This document shows positions 55,964-64,000 of a DNA stretch of 64,000 nucleotides, one piece after another. The position numbers were made by a program, and so were the translations under genes. Location of the stretch: contig NZ_CP028924.1 in assembly GCF_003061515.1 (NCBI RefSeq), positions 930,001 through 994,000 on the forward strand, given 5' to 3'. Below the pieces are notes generated by a model. The model saw nothing but the letters and a program-made list of their open reading frames with translations, searched no databases and had not been told where the DNA came from. Source of the DNA: Colwellia sp. Arc7-D (GTDB lineage Bacteria; Pseudomonadota; Gammaproteobacteria; Enterobacterales; Alteromonadaceae). Position 1 is the stretch's first letter. Every line of letters begins with the position of its first letter.

Positions 55964-56563
55964 TTAGGCAAAGTAAATAATACTCAAAATGGCCAGTAAT
56001 GTGCTGCTAACACTGACCACTAAAGTGCGATGAAAACGTTTTTGTGGCATGGCTAAAATAAAGCCCGTGATAGCAAAAACAATAAAAAGTACACTGGAAA
56101 GATCGATAATCCAGCCCCAAAAGTTACTGGTGTTTCGGCCTTTATGTAAATCATTAAGCACAGCCCACCAGCCGTAATGGGTTTGTTCATAAAAAGCGTC
56201 ACCGGTTTCAAGTTCAACGGCAATGCTGGCACTTTTTCCTGCCTGTTTAATGCTATAAAAAAATTCACCTGACATGAACTCGGGCTTTATATCTGTTAAA
56301 GAAACCCCAAAGGTTTGCTCTACTTCATAGGTAATAAATTGCTGTTGCTTAGGTGTTACCTTGTTATCGTTAATTGCAAGCTCGGCAATGGAATTGATCG
56401 TTAGTTCACTTTCTACAACCTTCGCTATATGACTACTAAACCATTCAGGGTGGTTTAGGGTGATGCCTGTAACTGAAAAAAACAGTAACAAGGTCAGTAA
56501 CGCCATAGACACATAAACGTGAATAAGTCGGGCAAGATTTAAGGTTTTTTTAGAAGGCTTCAT
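55964..56563 (-). CDS. PepSY-associated membrane protein
   Basis: A 199-residue inner-membrane protein. The first helix is at residues about 13-35 (VYVSMALLTLLLFFSVTGITL), the typical PepSY_TM start with LNHPEW after it. A periplasmic domain follows, then the GWWAVLNDLHKGRN segment, and two helices complete the C-terminus (VLFIVFAITGFILAM and a last one). Members of this family are thought to help release or reduce iron delivered by siderophore receptors. It opens the three-gene operon and lies 336 bases downstream of the TonB receptor gene, with a terminator and a MITE copy between them. Confidence 0.85.
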   Translation of the reverse strand: MKPSKKTLNLARLIHVYVSMALLTLLLFFSVTGITLNHPEWFSSHIAKVVESELTINSIAELAINDNKVTPKQQQFITYEVEQTFGVSLTDIKPEFMSGEFFYSIKQAGKSASIAVELETGDAFYEQTHYGWWAVLNDLHKGRNTSNFWGWIIDLSSVLFIVFAITGFILAMPQKRFHRTLVVSVSSTLLAILSIIYFA

Positions 56564-56625
56564 TACTACTTATTTTCTTCATTAATGTTATTAAAATGCG
56601 ATTGAACTATTACTAGTAAAAATGC

Positions 56626-56827
56626 TAATACCAAACGGACTAATTTATTGAATACCTACCAATGCTCAAGTAATCCAATTTCCGCGTTATGTTCAATTGC
56701 TATTTCTCGGCAATATGCTCTTGCACAGCTCTCTAGGCTTACAACTATGTAAGAACCAATTACTCACCTGAATTTGAATCGTTATTTTCATCAAATGAAG
56801 AAAAATAATTTAATCTGCTTGATATAA
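56626..56827. mobile_element. MITE-like element, copy 2
   Basis: About 202 bases. The left end TAATACCAAACGGACTAA followed by TTTATTGA is nearly identical to copy 1 at 54152. The right end (TTTAATCTGCTTGATATAA) is a decayed version of the copy 1 right end. The interior shares landmarks but is about 20 bases shorter, so the copies are old and diverged. Confidence 0.72.
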
Positions 56828-56842
56828 AAAGTACAAAATCAG

Positions 56843-56873
56843 AAAAGGCGACCTACATAAAGTGTGTCGCCTT
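56843..56873 (-). terminator. Terminator of the TonB receptor gene
   Basis: AAGGCGAC and GTCGCCTT pair around a 13-base loop, with TTTTCTG following on the minus strand. It lies 27 bases after the receptor stop. Confidence 0.8.
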
Positions 56874-56899
56874 AACCTGAATTATTTACTAACTTTTCA

Positions 56900-58975
56900 C
56901 TAGAATGCCAACTGAGCTGCTAAGCGGAAGCTAATACCATCAGCTGCTGTTACACTCGTGGTTCCGCCGCCAATTAAGTATCTTTTGTCTAGCAAGTTAT
57001 TAATGTTAAAGCGCAGGTTTAGTTCATGCTCTTTAATATCCATTTGATAAGTTGCTCCGACATCAATGCGGGTATAGCTGTCTTTTTTGATGGTGTTTTG
57101 GTTATCTGCAAAGCGCGATCCCTCGTAAAATGCACCGGCATTAAAGGCAAGTTTTTCAGTTAACTCGTAGCGTGACCATAAAGCCGCAGACCATTCCGGT
57201 ACATCAACTGGCGTATTGCCTTGATATAATGCGTCGCGTTCATATTCAGCGTCGATATTTATCAACGATGACATAATAAATAATTTGTCATTAATGGCAC
57301 CTTGAGCGCCCAATTCAAAACCTTTATGGCGTTGCTCGCCAGCTTGCGTTGTGCGAGATTCAAATGCAGAATCAATCAGATCTTCTTTGATTAACTTACC
57401 CATTTTGCTGATATCAAAAATAGCGCCACTTAGAAGAAGTCTGTCGTCAACAAGTTGCCATTTTACGCCAATTTCGCTTTGCTTAGATTCCATAGCCTCT
57501 AGTTTCATACCATGATTGATATCAGTATCGTTATCTAAAGTTTCGCTACTTTGTGGTTCAAAACCTTCAGTGTAGCTATAGTAAATAGTGGCTTGTTCAG
57601 AGGGGTGATACAGCACACCAAACTTAGGCAAGAAAGATTCATTATCAGCACCTTCTTTGTTTTGCTTGTCATAACGACCACCGAATGAAACCTGCCAAGT
57701 CTCGTTAAAGGTAACCAAATCTTGCACGTATATACCGTAGTAGTCGTATTCGCTATGTGATCTTGTATCTGGATTTTTATAACTAATATCTGGCTTTGGT
57801 GGTTCGACTTGTCCTGCTGAATAAGTAATTGCTGTGCCATTAGCTTTAACTTGGTCGTAAGAATAATCTAGTGAGTTAGCACCGATTAAAAGCTGGTGGC
57901 TAACACCTGCAAACTCAAATTCGCCAACAAAGTCGATAAAGGTAGTCGTGAATTGCCAGTCGTCAAAACGGTCATAAGGATTTGAGGTATAGCTATCGCC
58001 CTCAACATTAAAAGTACTGCCATATTTTGGCGAAGACTCGAAACGTTGGCGTTCAAAGGTTTGCTTGTTGTAGCCAAGGGTTACTCGCCATGTATCACTC
58101 ATATTATAATTAATATCAGCGCCGTAGTTTTCAACGTCAATGTCGGTGAATGCCCACGACATATCACGAATAGTTTTACGATCGCCAATTAAATTGCCGT
58201 CTTCGTTTAACCAACCACCAGTGTCTAATCCTGCTTTGTCGTTTGTGTAGTCATAATGAACACTCAGTGATAAGTCATCTGAAACATCATAATCAACAAC
58301 AAGTGCACCTAAGAAACGATCGCGCTCACGCTGATCACCGTTTTGATATTCACGTTGATAAGTAACATCTTGCTTCACTAAAATGCCACGATAACGAAGC
58401 GATTCGTCGTCGTTTAGCGCGCCGCCTGCATCTAAGGTAAAACGGGTTGAACCTTCTTGGTCGGTATCTGCACCGATAGTAAATAAGGTGTTAGCAGTTG
58501 GCTTTTTAGTAACCATATTTACTAAGCCACCGGGACCCGATTGACCGTATAAAATACTTGAAGGACCTTTAATCACTTCAACCGCTTCTAAAGTTTCTAT
58601 TGGTTGTTGGTAGTGTGACCAATGTTGGTGGCCATCGCGTAAATAACCATTTGAAGAGCTTAGCTCAAAACCGCGTAAGTTAAATACCTCACGATTACGT
58701 TGCTTGGAGCCTGCAGAAAGGCTGGCGTCATTGGTAAGTACTTCACCTAAAGTGGTTGCTAATTGTTCTTCAACAATAGTACTTGAAATTACGGTCACTG
58801 ATTGTGCGGTTTCAAGTAATGAAACATCGGTACGCATGGCTCCCTTTGCTTCATCGACTTTGTAATCATTAAAATAACTACCTGTAACCTCAATAACTTC
58901 TAAAGGACTGCTATTAGCATATGCAGTTATTGGCGTTGCCATAGATATTGCCAAAAACAGCGGTGAGTACTTCAT
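56900..58975 (-). CDS. TonB-dependent siderophore receptor
   Basis: Outer-membrane receptor of 691 residues. A signal peptide (MKYSPLFLAISMATPITAYA) precedes a TonB-box-like LEVIEVTGS and the plug domain (about residues 40-160; VEVIKGPSSILYGQSGPGGLVNMVTKKP). The 22-strand barrel follows and ends RLAAQLAF, with the usual terminal Phe. The annotation starts at ATG 58975 with GGAG seven bases upstream; the open frame extends to a TTG at 59008 without support. A Fur box overlaps the region upstream, so iron repression is expected. The ferrichrome/coprogen-like FhuE/FpvA branch is likely, but the ligand is unknown. Confidence 0.92.
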   Translation of the reverse strand: MKYSPLFLAISMATPITAYANSSPLEVIEVTGSYFNDYKVDEAKGAMRTDVSLLETAQSVTVISSTIVEEQLATTLGEVLTNDASLSAGSKQRNREVFNLRGFELSSSNGYLRDGHQHWSHYQQPIETLEAVEVIKGPSSILYGQSGPGGLVNMVTKKPTANTLFTIGADTDQEGSTRFTLDAGGALNDDESLRYRGILVKQDVTYQREYQNGDQRERDRFLGALVVDYDVSDDLSLSVHYDYTNDKAGLDTGGWLNEDGNLIGDRKTIRDMSWAFTDIDVENYGADINYNMSDTWRVTLGYNKQTFERQRFESSPKYGSTFNVEGDSYTSNPYDRFDDWQFTTTFIDFVGEFEFAGVSHQLLIGANSLDYSYDQVKANGTAITYSAGQVEPPKPDISYKNPDTRSHSEYDYYGIYVQDLVTFNETWQVSFGGRYDKQNKEGADNESFLPKFGVLYHPSEQATIYYSYTEGFEPQSSETLDNDTDINHGMKLEAMESKQSEIGVKWQLVDDRLLLSGAIFDISKMGKLIKEDLIDSAFESRTTQAGEQRHKGFELGAQGAINDKLFIMSSLINIDAEYERDALYQGNTPVDVPEWSAALWSRYELTEKLAFNAGAFYEGSRFADNQNTIKKDSYTRIDVGATYQMDIKEHELNLRFNINNLLDKRYLIGGGTTSVTAADGISFRLAAQLAF

Positions 58976-59008
58976 GTTAATCTCCAAATTATCAACGAAT
59001 GTGTTCAA

Positions 59009-59359
59009 GTAAATGCTTTAAGCATCAAGTTAAACGCAATGATAATGAGAGTGATTATCATTTGCAATACAAATTTGTAGTTTATATTAAAAAAAGTCAT
59101 ATAAAATCAGATAATTGCTTTGATAGACGGATTAATATACAAATAAGTGTTTTGATTAATGTCTAAATATTTAATAACCCATGTTTTATAGACATGAGTC
59201 ATTGAAAAAAATTAAATTATTCTTGTATTGGAGGCTGATTTTCGTGCATGCTGAGACTGTATAAATTCAGCTATTATTATATAAACCCAGTATTATTGTA
59301 TTTATTCAATAGGTTATTGTGTTAAAAACAGTCAAGTCATTTAAAAAAGAGGAAATCCA
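59009..59359. other. Divergent promoter region with Fur box
   Basis: The 350-base gap between the TonB receptor and VOC genes contains the Fur box at 59038-59062 close to the receptor, and AT-rich sequence otherwise. No ORF is supported. Confidence 0.6.
59038..59062. promoter_or_regulatory. Predicted Fur box
   Basis: AATGATAAT and ATTATCATT form a perfect nine-bp inverted repeat spaced by GAGAGTG, close to the Fur consensus GATAATGATAATCATTATC. It lies 63 bases upstream of the receptor ATG. Confidence 0.88.
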
Positions 59360-59740
59360 ATGTTTAGTCATATTATGGTCGGTGCTAACGATGTAAACGC
59401 ATCAAAAATTTTTTACGATGCTATTTTAGGTGAATTAGGCCACGAGCCAGGCGTTATTGATGAAAAAGGCCGCTGTTTTTACTTTACAGATACTGGTGTA
59501 TTTTCAATAAGTAAGCCAATTAATGGTGAAAAAGCATGTAATGGCAATGGCAGTACAGTAGGTTTTGCTGCTACTTCACCAGCTCAGGCTGATGCATGGC
59601 AAGCAGCAGGAGTAGCCAATGGAGGCGAAGCTTGTGAAGATGCACCAGGCGTAAGGGAAGCACCCGCAGGTAAGCTTTATCTTGCTTATTTACGTGATCC
59701 TTCTGGCAATAAACTGTGTGCTCTGCACCGAGTAGGGTAA
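59360..59740 (+). CDS. VOC-family (glyoxalase/bleomycin-resistance fold) protein
   Basis: A 126-residue single VOC domain (MFSHIMVGANDVNASKIFYDAILGELGHEPG, split naturally, and LYLAYLRDPSGNKLCALHRV). Such proteins bind a metal and act on varied small molecules. Here the His of the first motif (SHIMV) and the Glu-type ligand near the end are partly conserved. It stands alone behind a GAGGAAA ribosome site; a strong terminator follows. Substrate unknown. Confidence 0.87.
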   Translation: MFSHIMVGANDVNASKIFYDAILGELGHEPGVIDEKGRCFYFTDTGVFSISKPINGEKACNGNGSTVGFAATSPAQADAWQAAGVANGGEACEDAPGVREAPAGKLYLAYLRDPSGNKLCALHRVG

Positions 59741-59781
59741 GCAAAGTTTAATTTTATAGCGCTCAGCTATAAATACCCAAT

Positions 59782-59807
59782 AAAAAAGACGCTTAAGGCG
59801 TCTTTTT
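59782..59807. terminator. Bidirectional terminator
   Basis: AAAAAAGACGC and GCGTCTTTTTT form a hairpin around a TTAAG loop, between the VOC gene and the convergent yqj-like operon. Confidence 0.92.
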
Positions 59808-59884
59808 TAATATATCGTTTACCAACTTATAACTAAGTATCGAGTAGATATTCACTTACAATAAAATTAAGTTTTTACAGTGAG

Positions 59885-60166
59885 CTATTCAGGCCTTTGA
59901 ATTTCGTCGCCAGTTAACCAACCATCTAAATTAGTTTTACCGTATATAACCGCCATACTTTTAAGCTGTGTCGCAATACTCGGTGTTATCAATCCTCTAG
60001 CTAAGCCTACAGTGAAAATTGTGGCTAAGCCTTTTGGGGATGTTATTAGCGCTAAAGATTTTTCTTTTGCCCTAACACTTTGTGCTTTGTCGAGTTTACG
60101 AAGTAACATTACATTAGCGGCACATTGATCAGCATGTTTAATCTGTTTAAATAATGAAAATATCAT
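59885..60166 (-). CDS. Small protein in the YqjK position of a yqjDEK-like operon
   Basis: A 93-residue basic protein with one weakly hydrophobic segment (GLATIFTVGLARGLI, about residues 50-64). It overlaps the previous gene by four bases (ATGA), so it is translationally coupled. By position it corresponds to YqjK of E. coli, but clear similarity is not visible. The function is unknown. Confidence 0.68.
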   Translation of the reverse strand: MIFSLFKQIKHADQCAANVMLLRKLDKAQSVRAKEKSLALITSPKGLATIFTVGLARGLITPSIATQLKSMAVIYGKTNLDGWLTGDEIQRPE

Positions 60167-60618
60167 AAGTCACCTTTAAATACGCGTTGCGTGCGATTAA
60201 ATCCAACTTCACGTTTTACCTTCTTCATTAAGTTAAAACAAATGAAAAATAGTAGAACATTAACCCCAGCCGCAACCATTAAACCCAGCCAAACTGAAGA
60301 AGACCAATGCATAACGCCTAATACTAACGCCACGTTAAATAAGCCCCAAAGAACAGCAACAATAACGAATGCCGCTAACATTAAAATACCAAATACTGCC
60401 ATAGCTTTAAGTGATATTTTTCCCTCTAAAAGTGCTAGGTCGAGGGTGCTTTTATACTTTTTTTGTTTAACATTGAAAAGCTTAATGATAGCCGAATAGG
60501 TTTCACGAAAAGAAGCTTCAGCCTCAACTGCTTGCTGTTGCTCCTGTGAAAGGCGTAAGCTTTCAGCCTCAGCATTATCATGCTTTTGCTGAGTACCTGA
60601 GTCTTCGCTTATAGTCAC
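60163..60618 (-). CDS. YqjE/holin-X-like membrane protein
   Basis: A 151-residue protein with an acidic, coiled N-terminus (residues about 1-50, Gln/Glu-rich) and two strong membrane helices (AVFGILMLAAFVIVAVLWGLF and WLGLMVAAGVNVLLFFICF). The arrangement matches the YqjE/phage-holin superfamily III group. The gene follows the DUF883 gene by 26 bases and overlaps the next gene, as in the yqjDEK operon of enterobacteria, which is linked to stationary-phase and osmotic stress. Confidence 0.78.
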   Translation of the reverse strand: MTISEDSGTQQKHDNAEAESLRLSQEQQQAVEAEASFRETYSAIIKLFNVKQKKYKSTLDLALLEGKISLKAMAVFGILMLAAFVIVAVLWGLFNVALVLGVMHWSSSVWLGLMVAAGVNVLLFFICFNLMKKVKREVGFNRTQRVFKGDL

Positions 60619-60644
60619 TATATTCGCTTCCTATTCAGTTGTTA

Positions 60645-60947
60645 TTATTTTCTGCGTAAAAGACTGGTTAACAATACACCTGCAGCAAATGCAATACCGG
60701 CTGTTGCTACAGGGTTTTCTGTGGCATATTTTTTTATTGAAGATTGTTCCCATTGTGCTTTTACTTCTTCTTGCTTCGCTGTGAAGTTTTCACTACCAGA
60801 TTGCGCAGCATTACGTAAACGATCTTCTGTTGTTGCTGCTTTTTGAGCTAGAGTATCGACAGACTCATGCAAAGTATCTTTTACTTTATCTGAAATAGGG
60901 TGCGTAGAATTTGATTGCTTATCGATGTTTGAAGTTTTAGTAGCCAT
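60645..60947 (-). CDS. ElaB/YqjD/DUF883-family membrane-anchored protein
   Basis: A 100-residue protein with a helical, charged N-terminal part and the family's C-terminal anchor (YATENPVATAGIAFAAGVLLTSLLRRK, given in parts: ENPVATAGIAFAAGVLL, then RRK). E. coli YqjD and ElaB attach ribosomes to the inner membrane during stationary phase. It is the first gene of the three-gene operon, with a GGAGAA ribosome site upstream. Confidence 0.85.
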   Translation of the reverse strand: MATKTSNIDKQSNSTHPISDKVKDTLHESVDTLAQKAATTEDRLRNAAQSGSENFTAKQEEVKAQWEQSSIKKYATENPVATAGIAFAAGVLLTSLLRRK

Positions 60948-61179
60948 GTGATTATTCTCCTTTTTACATAACAGTTTTTATTAACTGGTTTAAGTAGAGC
61001 AATCATTGAGCCAAGTATTATTTGAAATTAATCTGTTTTAATTCAGGTGCTTATATTTTTCGATAAGTATGTGCGTGTTTTGTTTTGCAATATTGACACA
61101 GAAGAATGAAAACTTTACTTACTTATTTTTCATTCTCTGCACCAAAAACTATATATACTTTCATTTATTAAGCGCTTAT

Positions 61180-62301
61180 TTAAGCTTTGGCTTCAATAAA
61201 GGTTACCCAATGGGTAAGTAGCTTAAGTCGCTCTAGTGTTAATTTTATCGACACTAAAATAGGCACCGCTAGCAATACGCCAAGCATTCCCCAAAGCCAA
61301 CCAAGAAAAAACAACCACAAAATAGTCACAAGTGGATTAAGCTGCATTTTTGTGCCCAATACCATAGGGGTAAGCAATTGTGACTCTAGAATGTTAATAC
61401 ATAAAAACGCAAAGGCAGGTACTAGGGCAAATAACGTTAAACCAAATTGAACTGAACCCACCAAAGTTAAAATAACAATACTAATTGCTGAACCAACATA
61501 GGGTACAAAGTTAAGTAAACCTACTAAAGCTCCCCATAATATAGGGTCGTCTAAGCCCAAAAACGCAAACGCTATAGCGGAGGCAGCACCAAGAATAAAA
61601 TTAATAACACTGATGGTAATAATATATTTTGATAATACTTTTTGTACTTCGTAAACAATAGAGTCGAGCTTTTTCTTATTGGCAATATGAGGAAAGCTTC
61701 TGGCCGCAATGTAAACAGATGGGCCGTATATCAGCAAAAATAGTATTAATATTAAGCACCCAAAACATTGAGCTAAAAATAAAGGAGCGCTACTTAATCC
61801 GGCAATCAATAATTTAATACCACTTTGTTTAATATGTTTTTCTACTGTATTTCCGTCTGTTTCAGCTGCCTTTTTAGGTTGTGGTTTATCACTTGAGAAT
61901 AAGCCAAAAAAACTAAATTTTTCAGCTTTTTTATTTCTGGCGGCAACCTCTGCTTCGACTTGCTGCTTTTGGTTATCAAACTCATCACTAATGTTATCTA
62001 TTTTCTGGTTTAGCTGAACAGTAATTTTAGGTAATAACTGTGCCCACTTTTGAGCTGGCTCAACTAACTCTGAAGCTAAGAATGTAAATGGTGCAACAAG
62101 TAAAGCTAATAATACAAAAGAGGAAACAGTGCGGGGGATATAAAACGTTTTTAATAATTTAACGGGTGGACTTAGTAAAAGCGCAATAAAACCAGAGAAT
62201 AAAATAGGAATAAACAACGATTGGGCAAGGTAAAGTGTATATAAAACCGCAAGGGCAAATAACCATTTAAGTGGTTGGTAGTTGCTAATAGTTGAGCTCA
62301 C
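61180..62301 (-). CDS. AI-2E-family transporter (PerM-like)
   Basis: A 373-residue permease with about seven to eight membrane helices (ALAVLYTLYLAQSLFIPILFSGFIALLLSPP and later segments). The family signature GLLNFVPYVGS is at about residue 265, followed by LVTILWLFFLGWLWGMLGVLLAVP. A charged insert of about 50 residues in the large loop (EAEVAARNKKAEKFSFFG... DKPQPKKAAETDG) is longer than usual. The substrate, autoinducer-2 or another solute, is unproven for most members. Confidence 0.9.
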   Translation of the reverse strand: MSSTISNYQPLKWLFALAVLYTLYLAQSLFIPILFSGFIALLLSPPVKLLKTFYIPRTVSSFVLLALLVAPFTFLASELVEPAQKWAQLLPKITVQLNQKIDNISDEFDNQKQQVEAEVAARNKKAEKFSFFGLFSSDKPQPKKAAETDGNTVEKHIKQSGIKLLIAGLSSAPLFLAQCFGCLILILFLLIYGPSVYIAARSFPHIANKKKLDSIVYEVQKVLSKYIITISVINFILGAASAIAFAFLGLDDPILWGALVGLLNFVPYVGSAISIVILTLVGSVQFGLTLFALVPAFAFLCINILESQLLTPMVLGTKMQLNPLVTILWLFFLGWLWGMLGVLLAVPILVSIKLTLERLKLLTHWVTFIEAKA

Positions 62302-62710
62302 AACAGAAGATCCTTTTTACAATAGTGTCAATAAAATAGAGTGTATAGCATCCTAGCTTAACTGCACTAGCTTTATGACGACTAACGGGTAGATTTATCT
62401 GTTTTTAAAAGTATTAGGTAAAGTTAGTGACCCATTACTTTACCTAAGAGTAATGTCAAAAATTATAAATTTAGAGTGTTTTAGCATAGGTTTTCAAACA
62501 TAAAGGGGACTTATTTTACCCTATTCATTTAGGTGTTGGTGTTAAGGTCAGTTTCATCTAGTTATTACTTATCCTCTTTCAATGTCACTAACCGTGATCA
62601 AGTTTTTTAATTCTCCACATCGTGATACTAAATATTACGTAAAAGGCATTGATAGTCTTTGGTATCTGCGGCAATATCATGCATATATATACGATATAAA
62701 GAGACCTCAC
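62302..62710. other. Intergenic region before the aminotransferase gene
   Basis: The gap between divergent genes holds no RNA gene or repeat I can recognise. Its last 129 bases are in frame with the aminotransferase back to an ATG at 62582, but that ATG has no ribosome site and the extra 43 residues do not look like the family N-terminus. Confidence 0.5.
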
Positions 62711-63838
62711 ATGGCTGGATTGCTACCCAATATTGACCCTGATGGATTATTAGAATACTCCGTTGTTTACACTGACCGCTCATTAAACCATATGTCTGGT
62801 TCCTTTCAGCAAGTTATGCAAGATATCTCTGCTGACTTAAAAGAGGTTTATCAAGCGAAAAGCACCATAGTTGTTCCCGGTAGTGGAACTTTTGGTATGG
62901 AAGCGGTTGCTCGACAATTTGCCCGTAACAAAAAAGTATTAGTGGTACGAAATGGTTGGTTTAGCTATCGTTGGAGCCAAATTTTTGAAATGGGTGATAT
63001 ACCAAGTCACGAAACTGTTTTGAAAGCACAACAAACTAGTGATGAAGCCCAAGCGCCCTTTACACCACCACCGATAGATGAAGTAGTTGCTACTATTTTA
63101 GCTGAATCGCCAGACCTTGTATTTGCTCCTCATGTTGAAACCTCTGCCGGTATTATATTACCCGACGATTATATAAAAGCCATGGCACAAGCCGTACACC
63201 AAGTGGGCGGGATTATGGTGCTTGACTGTATCGCATCAGGCACTATCTGGGTAGATATGAAAGCAACGGGTGTTGACGTATTAATTAGCGCCCCGCAAAA
63301 AGGTTGGAGTGCTTCACCGTGTTGCGCACTAGTTATGCTTAGTGAGTTGGCGCGCGATCGTATAGAGTCAACCACCAGTGACAGCTTTGCTTGTGATCTG
63401 AAAAAGTGGCTGCAAATTATGGAAGCTTATGAAAATGGTGGTCATGCTTATCACGCCACTATGCCAACAGACGGTTTAACGCGTTTTAGAGATATTATTA
63501 AAGAAACCAAAGCCTATGGCTTTGATAAAGTATGCCAAGAGCAACACGAACTTGGTCAACGTGTACGTGCATTACTCAACCAACACGGTATTAAAAGTGT
63601 AGCTGCTGAAGGTTTTACAGCGCCGGGTGTTGTTGTCAGTTATACAACTGATGATGAATTCCAGAATGGCAAAAAATTCGCCTCTGTAGGTTTGCAGATA
63701 GCCGCTGGCGTACCAATGCAAGTTGGCGAACGTGCTGATTTTAAAACTTTCCGCATTGGCTTATTCGGTTTAGACAAGCTTCATAATGTTGACCGAACGG
63801 TAACTGAGCTAGAAAAAGCACTGGTTAGTATTTTGTAA
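62711..63838 (+). CDS. Class V aminotransferase (alanine-glyoxylate/serine-pyruvate type)
   Basis: PLP enzyme with about 375 residues from ATG 62711 (MAGLLPNIDPDGLLEYSVVY). Motifs include PGSGTFGMEAVARQF for cofactor binding, HVETSAGI, VLDCIASGTIWVDM with the PLP-binding Asp, and the Schiff-base Lys in SAPQKGWSASPCCAL. It likely transfers an amino group between alanine or serine and a small keto acid such as glyoxylate. The open frame extends 43 codons upstream to 62582, so the start is not certain. It stands alone. Confidence 0.88.
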   Translation: MAGLLPNIDPDGLLEYSVVYTDRSLNHMSGSFQQVMQDISADLKEVYQAKSTIVVPGSGTFGMEAVARQFARNKKVLVVRNGWFSYRWSQIFEMGDIPSHETVLKAQQTSDEAQAPFTPPPIDEVVATILAESPDLVFAPHVETSAGIILPDDYIKAMAQAVHQVGGIMVLDCIASGTIWVDMKATGVDVLISAPQKGWSASPCCALVMLSELARDRIESTTSDSFACDLKKWLQIMEAYENGGHAYHATMPTDGLTRFRDIIKETKAYGFDKVCQEQHELGQRVRALLNQHGIKSVAAEGFTAPGVVVSYTTDDEFQNGKKFASVGLQIAAGVPMQVGERADFKTFRIGLFGLDKLHNVDRTVTELEKALVSIL

Positions 63839-63849
63839 TATTCCAATCT

Positions 63850-63892
63850 AACGCTTGTCATTTATTTACAAAGGTAATTAGTGGCAAGCGTT
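63850..63892 (+). terminator. Possible terminator of the aminotransferase gene
   Basis: AACGCTTGTCA pairs with TGGCAAGCGTT (one G-U) around a 21-base loop, followed by a loose CTTT-rich tail. The large loop makes it a weak candidate. Confidence 0.5.
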
Positions 63893-64000
63893 TAACCTTT
63901 CTTCTTATATACACTGATCCAATTCAACGAAAATTAAGTCAGCTTCTAATTAATATATTTAATTGCCACAATCACCAATACCTACGCTTAACTTCCTCTT

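Larger units (their letters stand above)
56564..56899. other. Intergenic region with MITE-like copy 2
   Basis: The gap between the PepSY gene and the TonB receptor gene holds the second repeat element (56626-56827) and the receptor terminator (56843-56873). The PepSY operon promoter would have to lie within or next to the element. Confidence 0.6.

Noticed and set aside
60191-60499. 102-codon plus-strand frame opposite the YqjE-like gene
   Set aside because: Antisense to a gene with clear membrane helices and operon context; no motif of its own.
62582-62710. N-terminal extension of the class V aminotransferase
   Set aside because: The upstream ATG lacks a ribosome site and the 43 residues do not resemble the family N-terminus; kept only as an alternative start.

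Overview
The window looks like a chromosomal segment of a low-GC marine gammaproteobacterium of the Alteromonadales (Colwellia/Thalassotalea-like). The basis is the AT-rich composition, the trmJ-cysE-iscRSUA-hscBA-fdx order, a MexEF-OprN-type efflux operon, and two proteins with C-terminal GlyGly-CTERM-like sorting tails. No rRNA, tRNA, CRISPR array, prophage or complete insertion sequence was recognised.

Layout. 1-7.6 kb: trmJ, cysE and the Fe-S assembly operon iscR-iscS-iscU-iscA-hscB-hscA-fdx, with two adjacent IscR type-1-like sites over the iscR promoter. 7.8-11.4 kb: a secreted or surface protein with about six cadherin/Ig-like (tandem-95) repeats. 11.9-14.3 kb: a GAF-GAF-GGDEF-EAL cyclic-di-GMP enzyme. 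14.4-16.3 kb: a possible small RNA and a BlaI/BlaR1-type pair with two clear BlaI operators. 16.4-24.3 kb: a MexEF-OprN-like RND pump operon ending in a quinone-oxidoreductase-like MDR gene, with a divergent LysR regulator. 24.6-27.1 kb: a penicillin/AHL-acylase-type lipoprotein whose signal peptide and body are out of frame at a G7 tract. 27.2-30.0 kb: an MlaC-like protein, a TetR regulator with matching GC-rich palindromes in both promoters, and an exported M24 peptidase. 31.3-42.7 kb: a 3791-residue protein with 23 Ig-like repeats at an average spacing of exactly 95 codons, then a large Asp-rich thrombospondin-3-like region. 42.9-47.8 kb: small proteins, a PilZ protein, TetR, a ThrE-type exporter and an NRDE protein. 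48.0-52.4 kb: a sugar-acid catabolism cluster (class II aldolase, enolase-superfamily dehydratase, Lrp regulator, fuconolactonase-like amidohydrolase, SDR). 52.6-54.1 kb: M20 peptidase. 54.6-59.1 kb: an iron-uptake locus (TonB-dependent receptor, PepSY, DUF2271, DUF4198) with a Fur box and two copies of a MITE-like repeat nearby. 59.4-63.8 kb: VOC protein, a YqjD/YqjE-like membrane-stress operon, an AI-2E-family transporter and a class V aminotransferase.

The most unusual signals are the two single-base frame disruptions next to G/C runs (RND permease C-terminus and acylase lipoprotein signal peptide), the recently amplified repeat array of the giant protein, the MITE pair, and several clean operator palindromes that tie regulators to their neighbours. 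No wholly new multigene system could be shown. The giant repeat protein with its unrecognised N-terminal domain, and the phase-variable-looking acylase, are the best leads.
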